From: an uncultured Erysipelotrichaceae bacterium
GTDB lineage: Bacteria > Bacillota_I > Bacilli_A > RF39 > UBA660
Direction: 5' to 3'
NCBI GenBank assembly: GCA_902766135.1
Contig: CACXCK010000092.1
Coordinates: 1 to 8,726 of the forward strand
Length of the DNA: 8,726 nucleotides
Shown: positions 1 to 5,943 of the stretch, piece after piece
Position numbering within the stretch: position 1 is the first letter of the stretch
Layout of the letters: every line of letters starts with the position of its first letter
Made by a program: the position numbers and the translations under genes
The notes under the pieces: model-generated
Told to the model about the DNA's origin: nothing
The model's database searches: none
The model's input: only the letters and a program-made list of their open reading frames with translations

Positions 1-477
1 AACCCCTTGTTTGTCAGTTTTATTAACGCACTCCGAGTATTCATAATCTTCACAATGCTCCTTCTTGGCATCTTCTATAGATTGAGGACTATTCTCTACA
101 CTCTCCAATACATGATAATTAACACTCCCAAATTCATCAATTTCAGATTTATGATAACTAACATAAACTTTTGCATTACCCAGACCTCTAGGGTAATATA
201 CGCCAGCGTAAGTAGGACATATTTTTTGACTAATATAAGTATTTTTAGTTTCTCCCCGCCAATTTTGACAATCCTCTTTATTATTTAACCCCTTACCTTC
301 AAAGGACAATATCCACGCATTACATGAAACATTAGTATCATCATAAATTTCAATTCTTATTGAATTTGATCCATCATTATAGGTACATGTTCGTTCAACA
401 CTTTTAGCACTGACATTTTCCATCATTCCAAACACAAATAACAATAGAGACAATAAACATATTATATTCTTCTTCAT
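1..477 (-). CDS. Secreted Cys-rich protein, C-terminus beyond window (partial)
   Basis: I do not recognise a family. The open frame runs 159 codons from ATG at 477 to the left edge without a stop, so the C-terminus is missing. Residues 1-24 form a classical signal peptide: MKK start, hydrophobic core IICLLSLLLFVFG, then VSA before the predicted signal peptidase I cut. There is no lipobox. The mature part is polar and carries Cys at 31, 52, 70, 87, 142 and 150, which suggests disulfide bonding outside the membrane. The start is set by GGGTGAT three bases upstream, with an extended -10 box further up. The upstream gene (stop at 533) has the same layout of promoter, ribosome site and MKK signal peptide, so the two may be related and could belong to one surface complex. 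The missing C-terminus may carry the two-helix module seen in the neighbours, but that cannot be seen here. Coding status is confident; function is unknown. Confidence 0.8.
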   Translation of the reverse strand, partial: MKKNIICLLSLLLFVFGMMENVSAKSVERTCTYNDGSNSIRIEIYDDTNVSCNAWILSFEGKGLNNKEDCQNWRGETKNTYISQKICPTYAGVYYPRGLGNAKVYVSYHKSEIDEFGSVNYHVLESVENSPQSIEDAKKEHCEDYEYSECVNKTDKQGV

Positions 478-480
478 CTT

Positions 481-487
481 ATCACCC
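481..487 (-). promoter_or_regulatory. Ribosome binding site GGGTGAT for the secreted Cys-rich protein
   Basis: GGGTGAT lies three bases before ATG 477. It pairs with the AUCACC part of the 16S rRNA 3' end rather than the usual CCUCC core. The same element at the same distance precedes the gene that starts at 1708. Confidence 0.65.
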
Positions 488-500
488 GACTTACTTATTA

Positions 501-509
501 AGTATAACA
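501..509 (-). promoter_or_regulatory. Extended -10 promoter TGTTATACT
   Basis: On the minus strand TGT-TATACT fits an extended -10 box (TGn plus a TATAAT-like hexamer), 23 bases before ATG 477. No good -35 hexamer is visible at 16-18 bases. It may allow the partial gene to be transcribed separately from the gene upstream, because no clear terminator separates the two. Confidence 0.5.
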
Positions 510-532
510 AATAATTAATAATTAATCTATTA

Positions 533-1708
533 CTATTTAGTCTCGCACTTACCAAGATCTAAAATACAATTAACACAGTTACTATACCCACCATCAGTCG
601 CTCCAGCAACATCAAATATCCAATATACTAATGATGGTAACAAGAATATAATTACACCTGCAATAACCCTTTTAACAATATTATTAACTTGTTTTTTAAC
701 TTCATCATCCTTACCAGAAGTAATAATAGAAAACAAGTGATAAATACCCATTCCAATTATTAATACTGGTACTAATACCTTAGCAACAAACAAAAGAATT
801 CCTAAAAACCTCAATACAGATATTACTGGGGTCTTATCACACAAACCAGATATGTCTACATCACAACCACCATCTTGACACAAATCACTTGGAGTAAATA
901 CTTCTCGTTCTCCATTACCTGTTTTTCCATTAATCTTATCTATATCAGATATATTATTCATTGAAACTACCTCATAATATTCTGAATATTTAGTACTAGA
1001 TACGTAAACAACTTTTCCCTCTCCACTATCAGCATCAACAACCATAAAATATATCTTCATATCATCACAGTCTTTATTAAATTCTTCTTTTAACTTATCC
1101 TGTGATTGTCCCTTTGGAATTTCAGCTTTATAACCTTGAGGCACAGTAAAAGTAAAATTGGTTCCATCAAATTTGGCTCTAATCTTTAAGCTTTCGCCTC
1201 GAACCGTCTCTGACTTATCAACAAAAAGACAAGTTTTAATAGCTTTATTACCACTAGCTTCTTCACTTATAAATGGTTTTTCAGTTGGCCCATCAGTAGT
1301 TGGTTCAAATAACCTTTCGTTTCTTTCCTTTACCCTTGGTCTTGTTAGAGTCCCCATAAGTATATAAGGAACTTGATCTTGACTATCCATTTTATTTGTT
1401 GTATCAGGTACAGCACGAATAAAAGGGCATGTTAAGGAAGTTCCTTCTTCATTTAAAAAATCGGCTCCGGTTACTCTATCTAAAAGCGTAAAAAGATTAG
1501 TTTTATACTTTACCGATTCATCTTCATCAATTATTGCATTACCAGCGCCATCAGAATAAACTACATATCTAAAATCACCTTCTGAAGCTTCGTAATCACA
1601 TTCTATACACTGATATTCTCTATCATCACATGAAACAGCCTTAACATTATTAACAACCAAAATATTTAAAAATAATATTAAAAACAAAAAAGCAATAAAT
1701 TTTTTCAT
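533..1708 (-). CDS. Exported protein with Cys-containing ectodomain and C-terminal two-helix membrane module
   Basis: The 391-residue product is of unknown function. Residues 1-24 are a signal peptide ending VKA; Cys27, 34 and 37 follow. A polar ectodomain fills about 25-290, with further Cys at 94, 160, 214, 277, 282 and 290. Two membrane helices lie at about 296-330 and 342-366, joined by a short charged loop with KDDEVKK at 333-339, followed by a tail with C378-x2-C381-x6-C388. From Cys290 to the end it aligns with nearly the whole of the small protein encoded at 1776-2147. The topology loosely resembles VirB2/TrbC-type pilins, but I cannot assign it to that family. A frame extension to 1732 exists, but that ATG lies inside the -10 box; ATG 1708 has GGGTGAT three bases upstream and begins an ideal signal peptide, so it was chosen. 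The stop is TAG. Confidence 0.85.
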   Translation of the reverse strand: MKKFIAFLFLILFLNILVVNNVKAVSCDDREYQCIECDYEASEGDFRYVVYSDGAGNAIIDEDESVKYKTNLFTLLDRVTGADFLNEEGTSLTCPFIRAVPDTTNKMDSQDQVPYILMGTLTRPRVKERNERLFEPTTDGPTEKPFISEEASGNKAIKTCLFVDKSETVRGESLKIRAKFDGTNFTFTVPQGYKAEIPKGQSQDKLKEEFNKDCDDMKIYFMVVDADSGEGKVVYVSSTKYSEYYEVVSMNNISDIDKINGKTGNGEREVFTPSDLCQDGGCDVDISGLCDKTPVISVLRFLGILLFVAKVLVPVLIIGMGIYHLFSIITSGKDDEVKKQVNNIVKRVIAGVIIFLLPSLVYWIFDVAGATDGGYSNCVNCILDLGKCETK

Positions 1709-1711
1709 AAA

Positions 1712-1718
1712 ATCACCC
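1712..1718 (-). promoter_or_regulatory. Ribosome binding site GGGTGAT that fixes the start at 1708
   Basis: GGGTGAT sits three bases before ATG 1708 and matches the site in front of the gene starting at 477. It rules out the in-frame upstream ATG at 1732, which has no ribosome site and overlaps the promoter. Confidence 0.7.
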
Positions 1719-1731
1719 AATTTACAAAACA

Positions 1732-1740
1732 ATTATAACA
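1732..1740 (-). promoter_or_regulatory. Extended -10 promoter TGTTATAAT
   Basis: On the minus strand TGT-TATAAT is a perfect extended -10 box, 23 bases before ATG 1708 and just downstream of the terminator of the preceding gene. The -35 region falls in the terminator T-run and has no consensus match, as is common for extended -10 promoters. Confidence 0.65.
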
Positions 1741-1750
1741 AAGATATCAT

Positions 1751-1776
1751 AAAAAAACTAGTGATTTTACACTAGT
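1751..1776 (-). terminator. Intrinsic terminator after the small two-helix protein gene
   Basis: The minus strand forms a perfect 7-bp stem, ACTAGTG/CACTAGT, around a six-base loop, followed by six to seven T. The stem overlaps the TAA stop of the small gene. It should separate that gene from the one starting at 1708, which has its own promoter directly downstream. Confidence 0.85.
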
Positions 1777-2147
1777 TAGTCCATATCATCAACAAATCTT
1801 AAGCACTCATCACCATTTGGAGATGTTATACATGACTTGCACACTTGGAAATCATCCCTTGCATCAGAGAAAATGCTTAACATATTTACTAATAAACCAA
1901 TAATAGTTGGTACAAAGAATACAGCAATTCCCGCAATAGCACGGAAAGCAAGTTGTTTAGTAGCCTTCTTAATTTCATCATCTTTTGCTGCTACAACAGC
2001 TTTACCTAAATCAATCATACCATATAAAATTAATAAAATAGGTATAACAATTTTTAATATTAATAATATATAACCAACAATTTGCCAAATATTAGCAGTA
2101 TTCGCGCAGAATCCTTCTTCAATACTTCCTGGAATCATGTCTTCCAT
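1776..2147 (-). CDS. Small two-helix membrane protein (pilin-like topology)
   Basis: The 123-residue product has no signal peptide and no family I can name. Cys14 precedes a first membrane helix at about 21-45. A charged loop with KDDEIKK (55-61) leads to a second helix at about 70-92, and the tail has C103-x2-C106-x8-C115. The segment from Cys14 onward parallels residues 290-391 of the product of 533-1708: the K-x3-P to KDDE spacing is identical (23 residues), as is KDDE to F-x-P (26). The two are therefore paralogous modules, and the Cys-bearing ends should face outside with the KDDE loop in the cytoplasm. VirB2/TrbC-like or Mycoplasma pilin-like proteins have this general shape, but that link is only an inference. 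ATG 2147 is preferred over ATG 2162 because GAGG lies nine bases upstream of it. Confidence 0.8.
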   Translation of the reverse strand: MEDMIPGSIEEGFCANTANIWQIVGYILLILKIVIPILLILYGMIDLGKAVVAAKDDEIKKATKQLAFRAIAGIAVFFVPTIIGLLVNMLSIFSDARDDFQVCKSCITSPNGDECLRFVDDMD

Positions 2148-2156
2148 AAAATCAAA

Positions 2157-2160
2157 CCTC
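2157..2160 (-). promoter_or_regulatory. Ribosome binding site GAGG deciding the start at 2147
   Basis: GAGGTTTGAT on the minus strand places the GAGG core nine bases from ATG 2147. The alternative ATG at 2162 overlaps this site and is preceded only by a weak AGAAGA, so the shorter protein is preferred. Confidence 0.55.
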
Positions 2161-2183
2161 ATTTCTTCTCTTTTTATAATTAT

Positions 2184-2212
2184 ATTTTAGAGTTTTTTTC
2201 CCATTTAGTCAA
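2184..2212 (-). promoter_or_regulatory. Sigma-A-type promoter for the surface-protein locus
   Basis: On the minus strand TTGACT (2212-2207) and TAAAAT (2189-2184) are separated by exactly 17 bases, close to consensus. The element lies 36 bases upstream of ATG 2147 and is divergent from the aminopeptidase promoter. Confidence 0.7.
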
Positions 2213-2218
2213 GCAAAA

Positions 2219-2246
2219 TTAACAATTAATTTACATTTTGTATAAT
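2219..2246 (+). promoter_or_regulatory. Promoter of the M18 aminopeptidase gene
   Basis: TTAACA (2219-2224) and a perfect TATAAT (2241-2246) are separated by 16 bases. Transcription would begin near 2253, downstream of the possible ATG at 2238, so translation must start later, at ATG 2283. The intergenic space is shared with the divergent promoter at 2184-2212, with only six bases between the two -35 hexamers. Confidence 0.65.
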
Positions 2247-2272
2247 TTACATAAAATAAAACATCATAAAAA

Positions 2273-2278
2273 TGTGAT
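2273..2278 (+). promoter_or_regulatory. Weak ribosome binding site TGTGAT for the aminopeptidase
   Basis: TGTGAT lies four bases before ATG 2283 and matches five of the six bases of the GGTGAT element used by several genes in this window. It supports the start at 2283 over the one at 2238. Confidence 0.45.
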
Positions 2279-2282
2279 TAAT

Positions 2283-3509
2283 ATGAATAATAACCAAGAA
2301 TTAATAAATTTTCTAAATGAATGCACTTGTTCATTCACTACCATTCAAAAAGTAACTGATATTCTAAGCACCAATAATTTTACCAAATTAGAACTAAATT
2401 CAAAATGGAATATAAAGCCCAATAATAATTATTTTACTACTTTAAGTGATTCCTCAATCATTGCTTTTAAAATACCTTCTAACCCAAAGAAAATGAATAT
2501 TATTATTTCCCATTCTGATACCCCATCACTGAAACTAAAACCAAACGGTATTTATGAAACGAACAACATTACCCAATTTAATATAATGCCATATGGAGGT
2601 ATAATAAACTATAGTTGGTTAGATCACCCTCTTTCACTAGCAGGCAAAATAACCATTGAAAAGAATAATCAAATTAAAGAAAAAATTATTGATACAAAGA
2701 AACCAGAAATGATTATTCCAAGTGTTGCTATTCATCTCCAAACAGACGCAAACACAAACCTAAATCTTAATTCAGAGAATCATCTTCAGCCAATAATCGA
2801 CATTAATATAAAAAATATGAATATCCAAAAATTCCTAAATGAACCAAATCTCTTAGACTATGAACTATACGCTTATTCAGCATTTACGCCAATTACCATA
2901 GGAACAAAAAACGATATTCTAATAAGTCCTAGAATTGATAATATTACAAGCGTCTACGCATCACTTAAGGCATTCCTTAAAACAACTGGAAACGCCATTA
3001 CCGTCTTCGCTTCATTTAACCACGAAGAAATTGGTAGTCTCACCAAAGAAGGTGCCGACAGCACATTCTTTAAAGACACGATAAAACGCCTTTGTTCATC
3101 ATTAAATATAGACTACTACAGTCTCATATCTAATTCAATTATGTTATCTTCAGATAATACTCATGCTTCACATCCTAACTACAAAGAATATAATGATTTA
3201 ACAGGAAATATTTCCTTAGGTAAAGGACTTGCTATAACCTTCGATAAAGGAACAACAACAGACTTACTACTCACTAGCAAATGGCAAAAAGCTCTTTCTA
3301 AAAATAACATAAAATATCAATATTACACATCAAGAAATGATATATCAGGTGGTAGCACAATTTCTAACATCATCACCAAACACTTAAGTATCCCCTGCAT
3401 TGAAATAGGCATTGGCGAACTAGCCATGCATAGTTCAGTTGAAATGTGTAGTATAAAAGACATTAATTATCTATTTAAAGCTATGCAAATTTTTTATTTA
3501 TTGACTTAA
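2283..3509 (+). CDS. apeB: M18 family aminopeptidase (aspartyl aminopeptidase-like)
   Basis: This is a cytosolic di-zinc peptidase that removes N-terminal, typically acidic, residues from peptides; in this family it normally forms large oligomeric shells. The 408 residues are slightly shorter than the usual roughly 430. The M18 signatures occur in order: SHSDTPSLKLKP with metal ligand His77; MPYGGIINYSWLDHPLSLAG at 102-121; SPRIDN with bridging Asp219; NHEEIGS with catalytic Glu248 and ligand Glu249; SDNTHASHPNY with Asp291; and GELAMHSSVEM with His383. All expected metal and catalytic residues are therefore present and the enzyme should be active. The frame can be extended to an ATG at 2238, but that lies upstream of the expected transcription start. 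ATG 2283 has TGTGAT four bases upstream. The gene is followed closely by the promoter of the next gene, with no terminator. The substrate preference is inferred from the family only. Confidence 0.93.
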   Translation: MNNNQELINFLNECTCSFTTIQKVTDILSTNNFTKLELNSKWNIKPNNNYFTTLSDSSIIAFKIPSNPKKMNIIISHSDTPSLKLKPNGIYETNNITQFNIMPYGGIINYSWLDHPLSLAGKITIEKNNQIKEKIIDTKKPEMIIPSVAIHLQTDANTNLNLNSENHLQPIIDINIKNMNIQKFLNEPNLLDYELYAYSAFTPITIGTKNDILISPRIDNITSVYASLKAFLKTTGNAITVFASFNHEEIGSLTKEGADSTFFKDTIKRLCSSLNIDYYSLISNSIMLSSDNTHASHPNYKEYNDLTGNISLGKGLAITFDKGTTTDLLLTSKWQKALSKNNIKYQYYTSRNDISGGSTISNIITKHLSIPCIEIGIGELAMHSSVEMCSIKDINYLFKAMQIFYLLT

Positions 3510-3529
3510 TAAACAACACTTCTTATAAT
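3501..3529 (+). promoter_or_regulatory. Consensus promoter overlapping the end of the aminopeptidase gene
   Basis: TTGACT (3501-3506) and TATAAT (3524-3529) are separated by 17 bases. The -35 box overlaps the last codons and stop of the aminopeptidase gene. Transcription should start near 3536, giving the next gene a leader of only about 12 bases that begins at its ribosome site (GGAG, 3537-3540). Confidence 0.75.
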
Positions 3530-3547
3530 TAATATAGGAGTGGTATT

Positions 3548-3832
3548 ATGGCTAAATATTGTTCTGACTGTGAATATTTAAATACAAGTAAGAAAAAAGC
3601 AGATGGCTTATACGAATGCAAAAAAAATAAAAAGTTTGTTCTAGCAAACACTGAAGCATGTCCAAAATTTGAAGATACCTATTCGCGTACATGGTACGAA
3701 AAACAAGATTTATACGACAAAGGTAAAAAGATTCAAAACGACTTTGGTGATGCCTCATTAACACCATATGTTATAGGCCTTGTTCTAATTATAATATTCT
3801 GTATCATTGCAACTATTTTAGGTTTTGCATAA
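3548..3832 (+). CDS. Tail-anchored small protein with N-terminal four-Cys cluster
   Basis: The 94-residue product has no family name I can give. The N-terminus carries C5-x2-C8-x15-C24-x13-C38, spaced as a probable zinc-binding ribbon. The middle, about 42-70, is charged and polar. Residues about 72-92 form one hydrophobic helix (YVIGLVLIIIFCIIATILGF), ending two residues from the C-terminus. This predicts a tail-anchored inner-membrane protein with the metal cluster in the cytoplasm. GGAG stands seven bases before the ATG, and a consensus promoter lies directly upstream, so it can be expressed independently of the aminopeptidase. Its stop is seven bases from the stop of the convergent RDD gene, with a shared terminator. 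The overlapping minus-strand frame is a shadow. Coding status is confident; function is unknown. Confidence 0.85.
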   Translation: MAKYCSDCEYLNTSKKKADGLYECKKNKKFVLANTEACPKFEDTYSRTWYEKQDLYDKGKKIQNDFGDASLTPYVIGLVLIIIFCIIATILGFA

Positions 3833-3868
3833 AAAAGACTCAGTTTTTCTTAACTGAATCTTTTTTTT
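3831..3868. terminator. Bidirectional intrinsic terminator between convergent genes
   Basis: Arms at 3831-3845 and 3852-3866 pair over 15 positions with one C/A mismatch around a six-base loop. The A-run and T-run flanks give eight T on the plus strand and six T on the minus strand, so the hairpin can stop transcription from both sides. It overlaps the plus-strand stop codon and the last eight codons of the minus-strand RDD gene. Confidence 0.85.
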
Positions 3869-4586
3869 CTTTACTTACGGTCTTCTTCTTAGGCGTTTTT
3901 TTAACACTTTCTTTAACTTTTTTAGGTTCTTCTATCTTTATTTCCTGCTCATGAATTAAAACCGCTTGTTCACGTTCCATCTTATTATCACTTATCTTAA
4001 CTACTTTTGTTCTTGCTACCATATCATGCAAACCTCGATTATCTTTTCTAACAATTACCATAAACAAAGTTATATAAGTAATTATATAGCCTACCATATT
4101 TACATTTTTATAAACATAGAAGAAAGAATCAGCCGTCATTAAATAAACAATAAGTATTTCCAAAATAGAAATAATAATATTATGAAGAACTAAAGCTCTT
4201 AATAAATAATTAACGATTGTTAATGGCTTATCATCAACACTCGATATACGCAAATTAAATAACTTCTTACCTATTGTTTGTCCCCCAGTAAAAAATGGTA
4301 AGACGCCAAAATATAAAAGTACTGCAACAATATCTAATATCACATAATTAGCATTAAGCCGATACAAATCATATGAAATAGGTACATATGCTTCCTCATA
4401 TTCCTCACGACTAATCTCATTATTAGTAAATTGTGTATAAAGATTAGACAACTCATTATACTTTTCAGAATACGCAACCCTATTAGGGTTTAAAATCGGT
4501 ACATAAGAAAGTAATGACACAACTAACGCTACTATAACTAAATCTAACAAATATGCCCCTGCTCTTTTAAAAACCGTTGGTTTCAT
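3840..4586 (-). CDS. RDD family membrane protein
   Basis: The 248-residue integral membrane protein belongs to the RDD family, whose members have been linked to transport or ion handling; the substrate is unknown. The defining residues are visible: Arg8 and Asp15 in the first helix (about 10-32), Asp85 in the second (about 80-100), the conserved TGGQTIGKK at 100-108, and the terminal family motif RGLHDMVARTKVV at 184-196. Further helices lie at about 128-150 and 164-180. Between the first two helices is an acidic loop (about 35-78). After residue 197 comes a charged tail ending in a Lys-rich stretch (222-248) with no visible domain. AGGAGGA lies four bases before ATG 4586, and an extended -10 box lies further upstream. 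The stop is TGA, which shows that UGA is not read as Trp here. The end of the gene lies inside the shared terminator. Confidence 0.9.
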   Translation of the reverse strand: MKPTVFKRAGAYLLDLVIVALVVSLLSYVPILNPNRVAYSEKYNELSNLYTQFTNNEISREEYEEAYVPISYDLYRLNANYVILDIVAVLLYFGVLPFFTGGQTIGKKLFNLRISSVDDKPLTIVNYLLRALVLHNIIISILEILIVYLMTADSFFYVYKNVNMVGYIITYITLFMVIVRKDNRGLHDMVARTKVVKISDNKMEREQAVLIHEQEIKIEEPKKVKESVKKTPKKKTVSKEKKDSVKKN

Positions 4587-4605
4587 ATAATCCTCCTTTA
4601 AAAAA

Positions 4606-4614
4606 ATTATATCA
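4606..4614 (-). promoter_or_regulatory. Extended -10 promoter TGATATAAT of the RDD gene
   Basis: TGA-TATAAT on the minus strand is a perfect extended -10 box, and the -35 region has no consensus. It lies immediately after the T-run of the rplT terminator, so the RDD gene is likely transcribed separately from the ribosomal operon with a leader of about 12 bases. Confidence 0.6.
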
Positions 4615-4615
4615 T

Positions 4616-4640
4616 AAAAAAAGAATCTTTAAAAGATTCT
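4616..4640 (-). terminator. Intrinsic terminator of the infC-rpmI-rplT operon
   Basis: The minus strand forms an 8-bp perfect stem, AGAATCTT/AAGATTCT, with a three-base loop, followed by six T beyond the stem. The hairpin overlaps the TAG stop of rplT. Confidence 0.85.
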
Positions 4641-5181
4641 ATTTTAAATTCTTAATTAGTTCATCTTTCTTCATTGTTGAATACCCTTTAACACCTTGTT
4701 CCTTAGCCATAGCTTTTAACTCAGTTAAAGTTAATGAACTATAATCTTTCTTACTTTTCTTTTCTTCTTTATTCTTAGTTTCTGTCTTTACTTCTTTAAC
4801 TTCTTCTTTAGCTTTAGTTTTTCCGCCTTTTAAAGCATCTTTACTAATATCTACTAAATCCTTAAAAGACTTAGGATTATCAATTGCAAGTTCACTTAAC
4901 ATCTTACGATTAATTGTAACTCCAGCAATATTTAAACCATTAATAAATCTAGAATAACTAATTTCATTTTCACGACATGCAGCATTAATTCTTGTAATCC
5001 ATAACTTTCTAAAATCACGTTTCTTAGCTCTTCTATCACGGAATGCATAAGCACCACTATGGAATAATTGCTCTTGAGCAGTCTTATATAAACGATGTTT
5101 AGAACCAAAATAACCTTTAGCTGCCTTTAATACTTTTCTTCTTCTATTTTTAGCGACATTTCCGCCTTTAACTCTTGCCAT
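4639..5181 (-). CDS. rplT: Ribosomal protein L20 with C-terminal Rho_N/SAP-like extension
   Basis: L20 binds 23S rRNA early in assembly of the large subunit and represses its own operon in Bacillus and E. coli. Residues 1-118 match the whole family: MARVKGGNVAKNRRRKVLK at the start, the GYFGSKHRLYKTAQEQ and YAFRDRRAKKRDFRKLWI segments, INAACRENEISYSRFINGL, and the NRKMLSELAI end. The product is 180 residues instead of the usual roughly 118. Beyond the core lie a Lys/Glu-rich linker (119-145) and a compact terminal segment (146-180: SSLTLTELKAMAKEQGVKGY, then a Lys-rich helix) that resembles the Rho_N/SAP-like helical domain, often linked to nucleic acid binding. The extension is in frame, ends at a normal stop and is followed directly by the terminator, so it is not a frameshift product. 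AAGGTGGTG lies upstream of ATG 5181, and rpmI ends 15 bases before this start. Confidence 0.95.
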   Translation of the reverse strand: MARVKGGNVAKNRRRKVLKAAKGYFGSKHRLYKTAQEQLFHSGAYAFRDRRAKKRDFRKLWITRINAACRENEISYSRFINGLNIAGVTINRKMLSELAIDNPKSFKDLVDISKDALKGGKTKAKEEVKEVKTETKNKEEKKSKKDYSSLTLTELKAMAKEQGVKGYSTMKKDELIKNLK

Positions 5182-5196
5182 ATTTACACCACCTTA

Positions 5197-5394
5197 CTAG
5201 ATAACAGATTTAATTCTGCTAGCTTCTCCTTTACTTAATACACCTTTTCTTCTTCTTTGACGAATTTGCTTTGCGCTATCCTTACTTGTAATATGGTTAC
5301 CTCCACCAATTTTATAAGTAAGTTCGCCATTTTTTCTTTTCTTAAACACTTTACTAGATGCCTTATGTGTTTTCATTTTTGGACCCTTTGCCAT
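5197..5394 (-). CDS. rpmI: Ribosomal protein L35
   Basis: This 65-residue protein is a full-length L35, a small basic component of the large ribosomal subunit. The family pattern is visible: PKMKTHKASSKVFKK near the N-terminus, a His in the GGGNHITSKDS segment, and the basic QIRQRRRKGVLSKGEASRIK close. GGAGAAAGAAGG precedes ATG 5394. It sits 17 bases after infC and 15 bases before rplT, the standard order of this operon in Firmicutes. An overlapping plus-strand frame is a shadow. Confidence 0.96.
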   Translation of the reverse strand: MAKGPKMKTHKASSKVFKKRKNGELTYKIGGGNHITSKDSAKQIRQRRRKGVLSKGEASRIKSVI

Positions 5395-5411
5395 AATATA
5401 CCTTCTTTCTC

Positions 5412-5936
5412 CTACTTTTTAGGTGCTAATATAATAGCCATGATTTTACCTTCCTGCTTAACAGGGGTTTCAATCACACTGTCATCACGCAAATTTTCTG
5501 CAAATCTATTAAGAATTTCTAAACCAATCTCAGGATGAGCTGCCTGTCTTCCTTTAAAACGTAAGAAACCACGAACCTTATGCCCTTTTTGTAAATACTC
5601 ACGAGCATTTTTTACACGCGTATCAAAATCGTGAATATCAATAGTAGCTGAAAGACGATATTCTTTCATTTCCTTATTAGTTTCTCTTTGTTTCTTCTGC
5701 GCTTCCTTCATCTTCTTCTGCTTTTCATAACGATATTTATTATAATCCATTATTTTCCCAACAGCAGGCGTTCCATTGCCATTCATTAAAACTAAATCAA
5801 GTCCCGCAAAATTAGCAATTGTAAGCGCATCATTAAGACTCTTCACGCCCATTTGCTCACCATTTGGTCCGATGACCATCAACTCACTAACACGTATCTC
5901 ATCATTAATTGGTAAATCTTCTGTTTTCTTTGCCAA
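5412..5936 (-). CDS. infC: Translation initiation factor IF-3
   Basis: IF-3 binds the small ribosomal subunit, prevents early subunit joining and proofreads the start codon and initiator tRNA. The 174 residues cover both domains: the N-domain opens with INDEIRVSELMVIGPNGEQMG (10-30) and contains VGKIMDYNKYRYEKQKK (59-75); the Lys-rich linker follows; the C-domain holds KEYRLSATIDIHDFDTRVKNA and VRGFLRFKGRQAAHPEIG (121-138) and closes with GKIMAIILAPKK. The start codon is TTG at 5936, with GGAGGTG seven bases upstream. No in-frame ATG lies upstream, and the next Met (residue 20) would remove part of the N-domain. Non-ATG infC starts (AUU in E. coli and Bacillus) are known to let IF-3 limit its own synthesis, so the same control is likely here. 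It heads the infC-rpmI-rplT operon and is preceded by a structured leader. Confidence 0.95.
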   Translation of the reverse strand: MAKKTEDLPINDEIRVSELMVIGPNGEQMGVKSLNDALTIANFAGLDLVLMNGNGTPAVGKIMDYNKYRYEKQKKMKEAQKKQRETNKEMKEYRLSATIDIHDFDTRVKNAREYLQKGHKVRGFLRFKGRQAAHPEIGLEILNRFAENLRDDSVIETPVKQEGKIMAIILAPKK

Positions 5937-5943
5937 AAAATAG

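Noticed and set aside
7..288. Plus-strand open frame of 93 codons
   Set aside because: It lies opposite the signal-peptide protein at 1-477, has no ribosome site, and its translation is low-complexity hydrophobic.
501..535. AT-rich inverted repeat after the 533-1708 gene as a terminator
   Set aside because: The stem is only A/T pairs and no T-run follows; it overlaps the next promoter region.
1158..1367. Plus-strand open frame of 69 codons
   Set aside because: It is antisense to the ectodomain of the 533-1708 gene, with no promoter or ribosome site.
1709..1732. Longer start at 1732 for the exported protein
   Set aside because: The ATG overlaps the -10 box, lacks a ribosome site, and would put eight extra residues before the signal peptide.
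1837..2073. Plus-strand open frame of 78 codons
   Set aside because: It is the shadow of the small two-helix membrane protein gene.
2238..2282. Longer start at 2238 for the aminopeptidase
   Set aside because: It lies upstream of the TATAAT box and expected transcription start; the extra 15 residues are not needed for the family.
3552..3767. Minus-strand open frame of 71 codons
   Set aside because: It is opposite the four-Cys protein, which has a promoter, a ribosome site and clear motifs.
3840..3842. UGA read as Trp (mycoplasma code)
   Set aside because: TGA ends the RDD gene just after its natural tail; all Trp codons examined are TGG and no gene has an internal TGA.
5257..5538. Plus-strand open frame of 93 codons
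   Set aside because: It is antisense to rpmI and infC, both certain genes.
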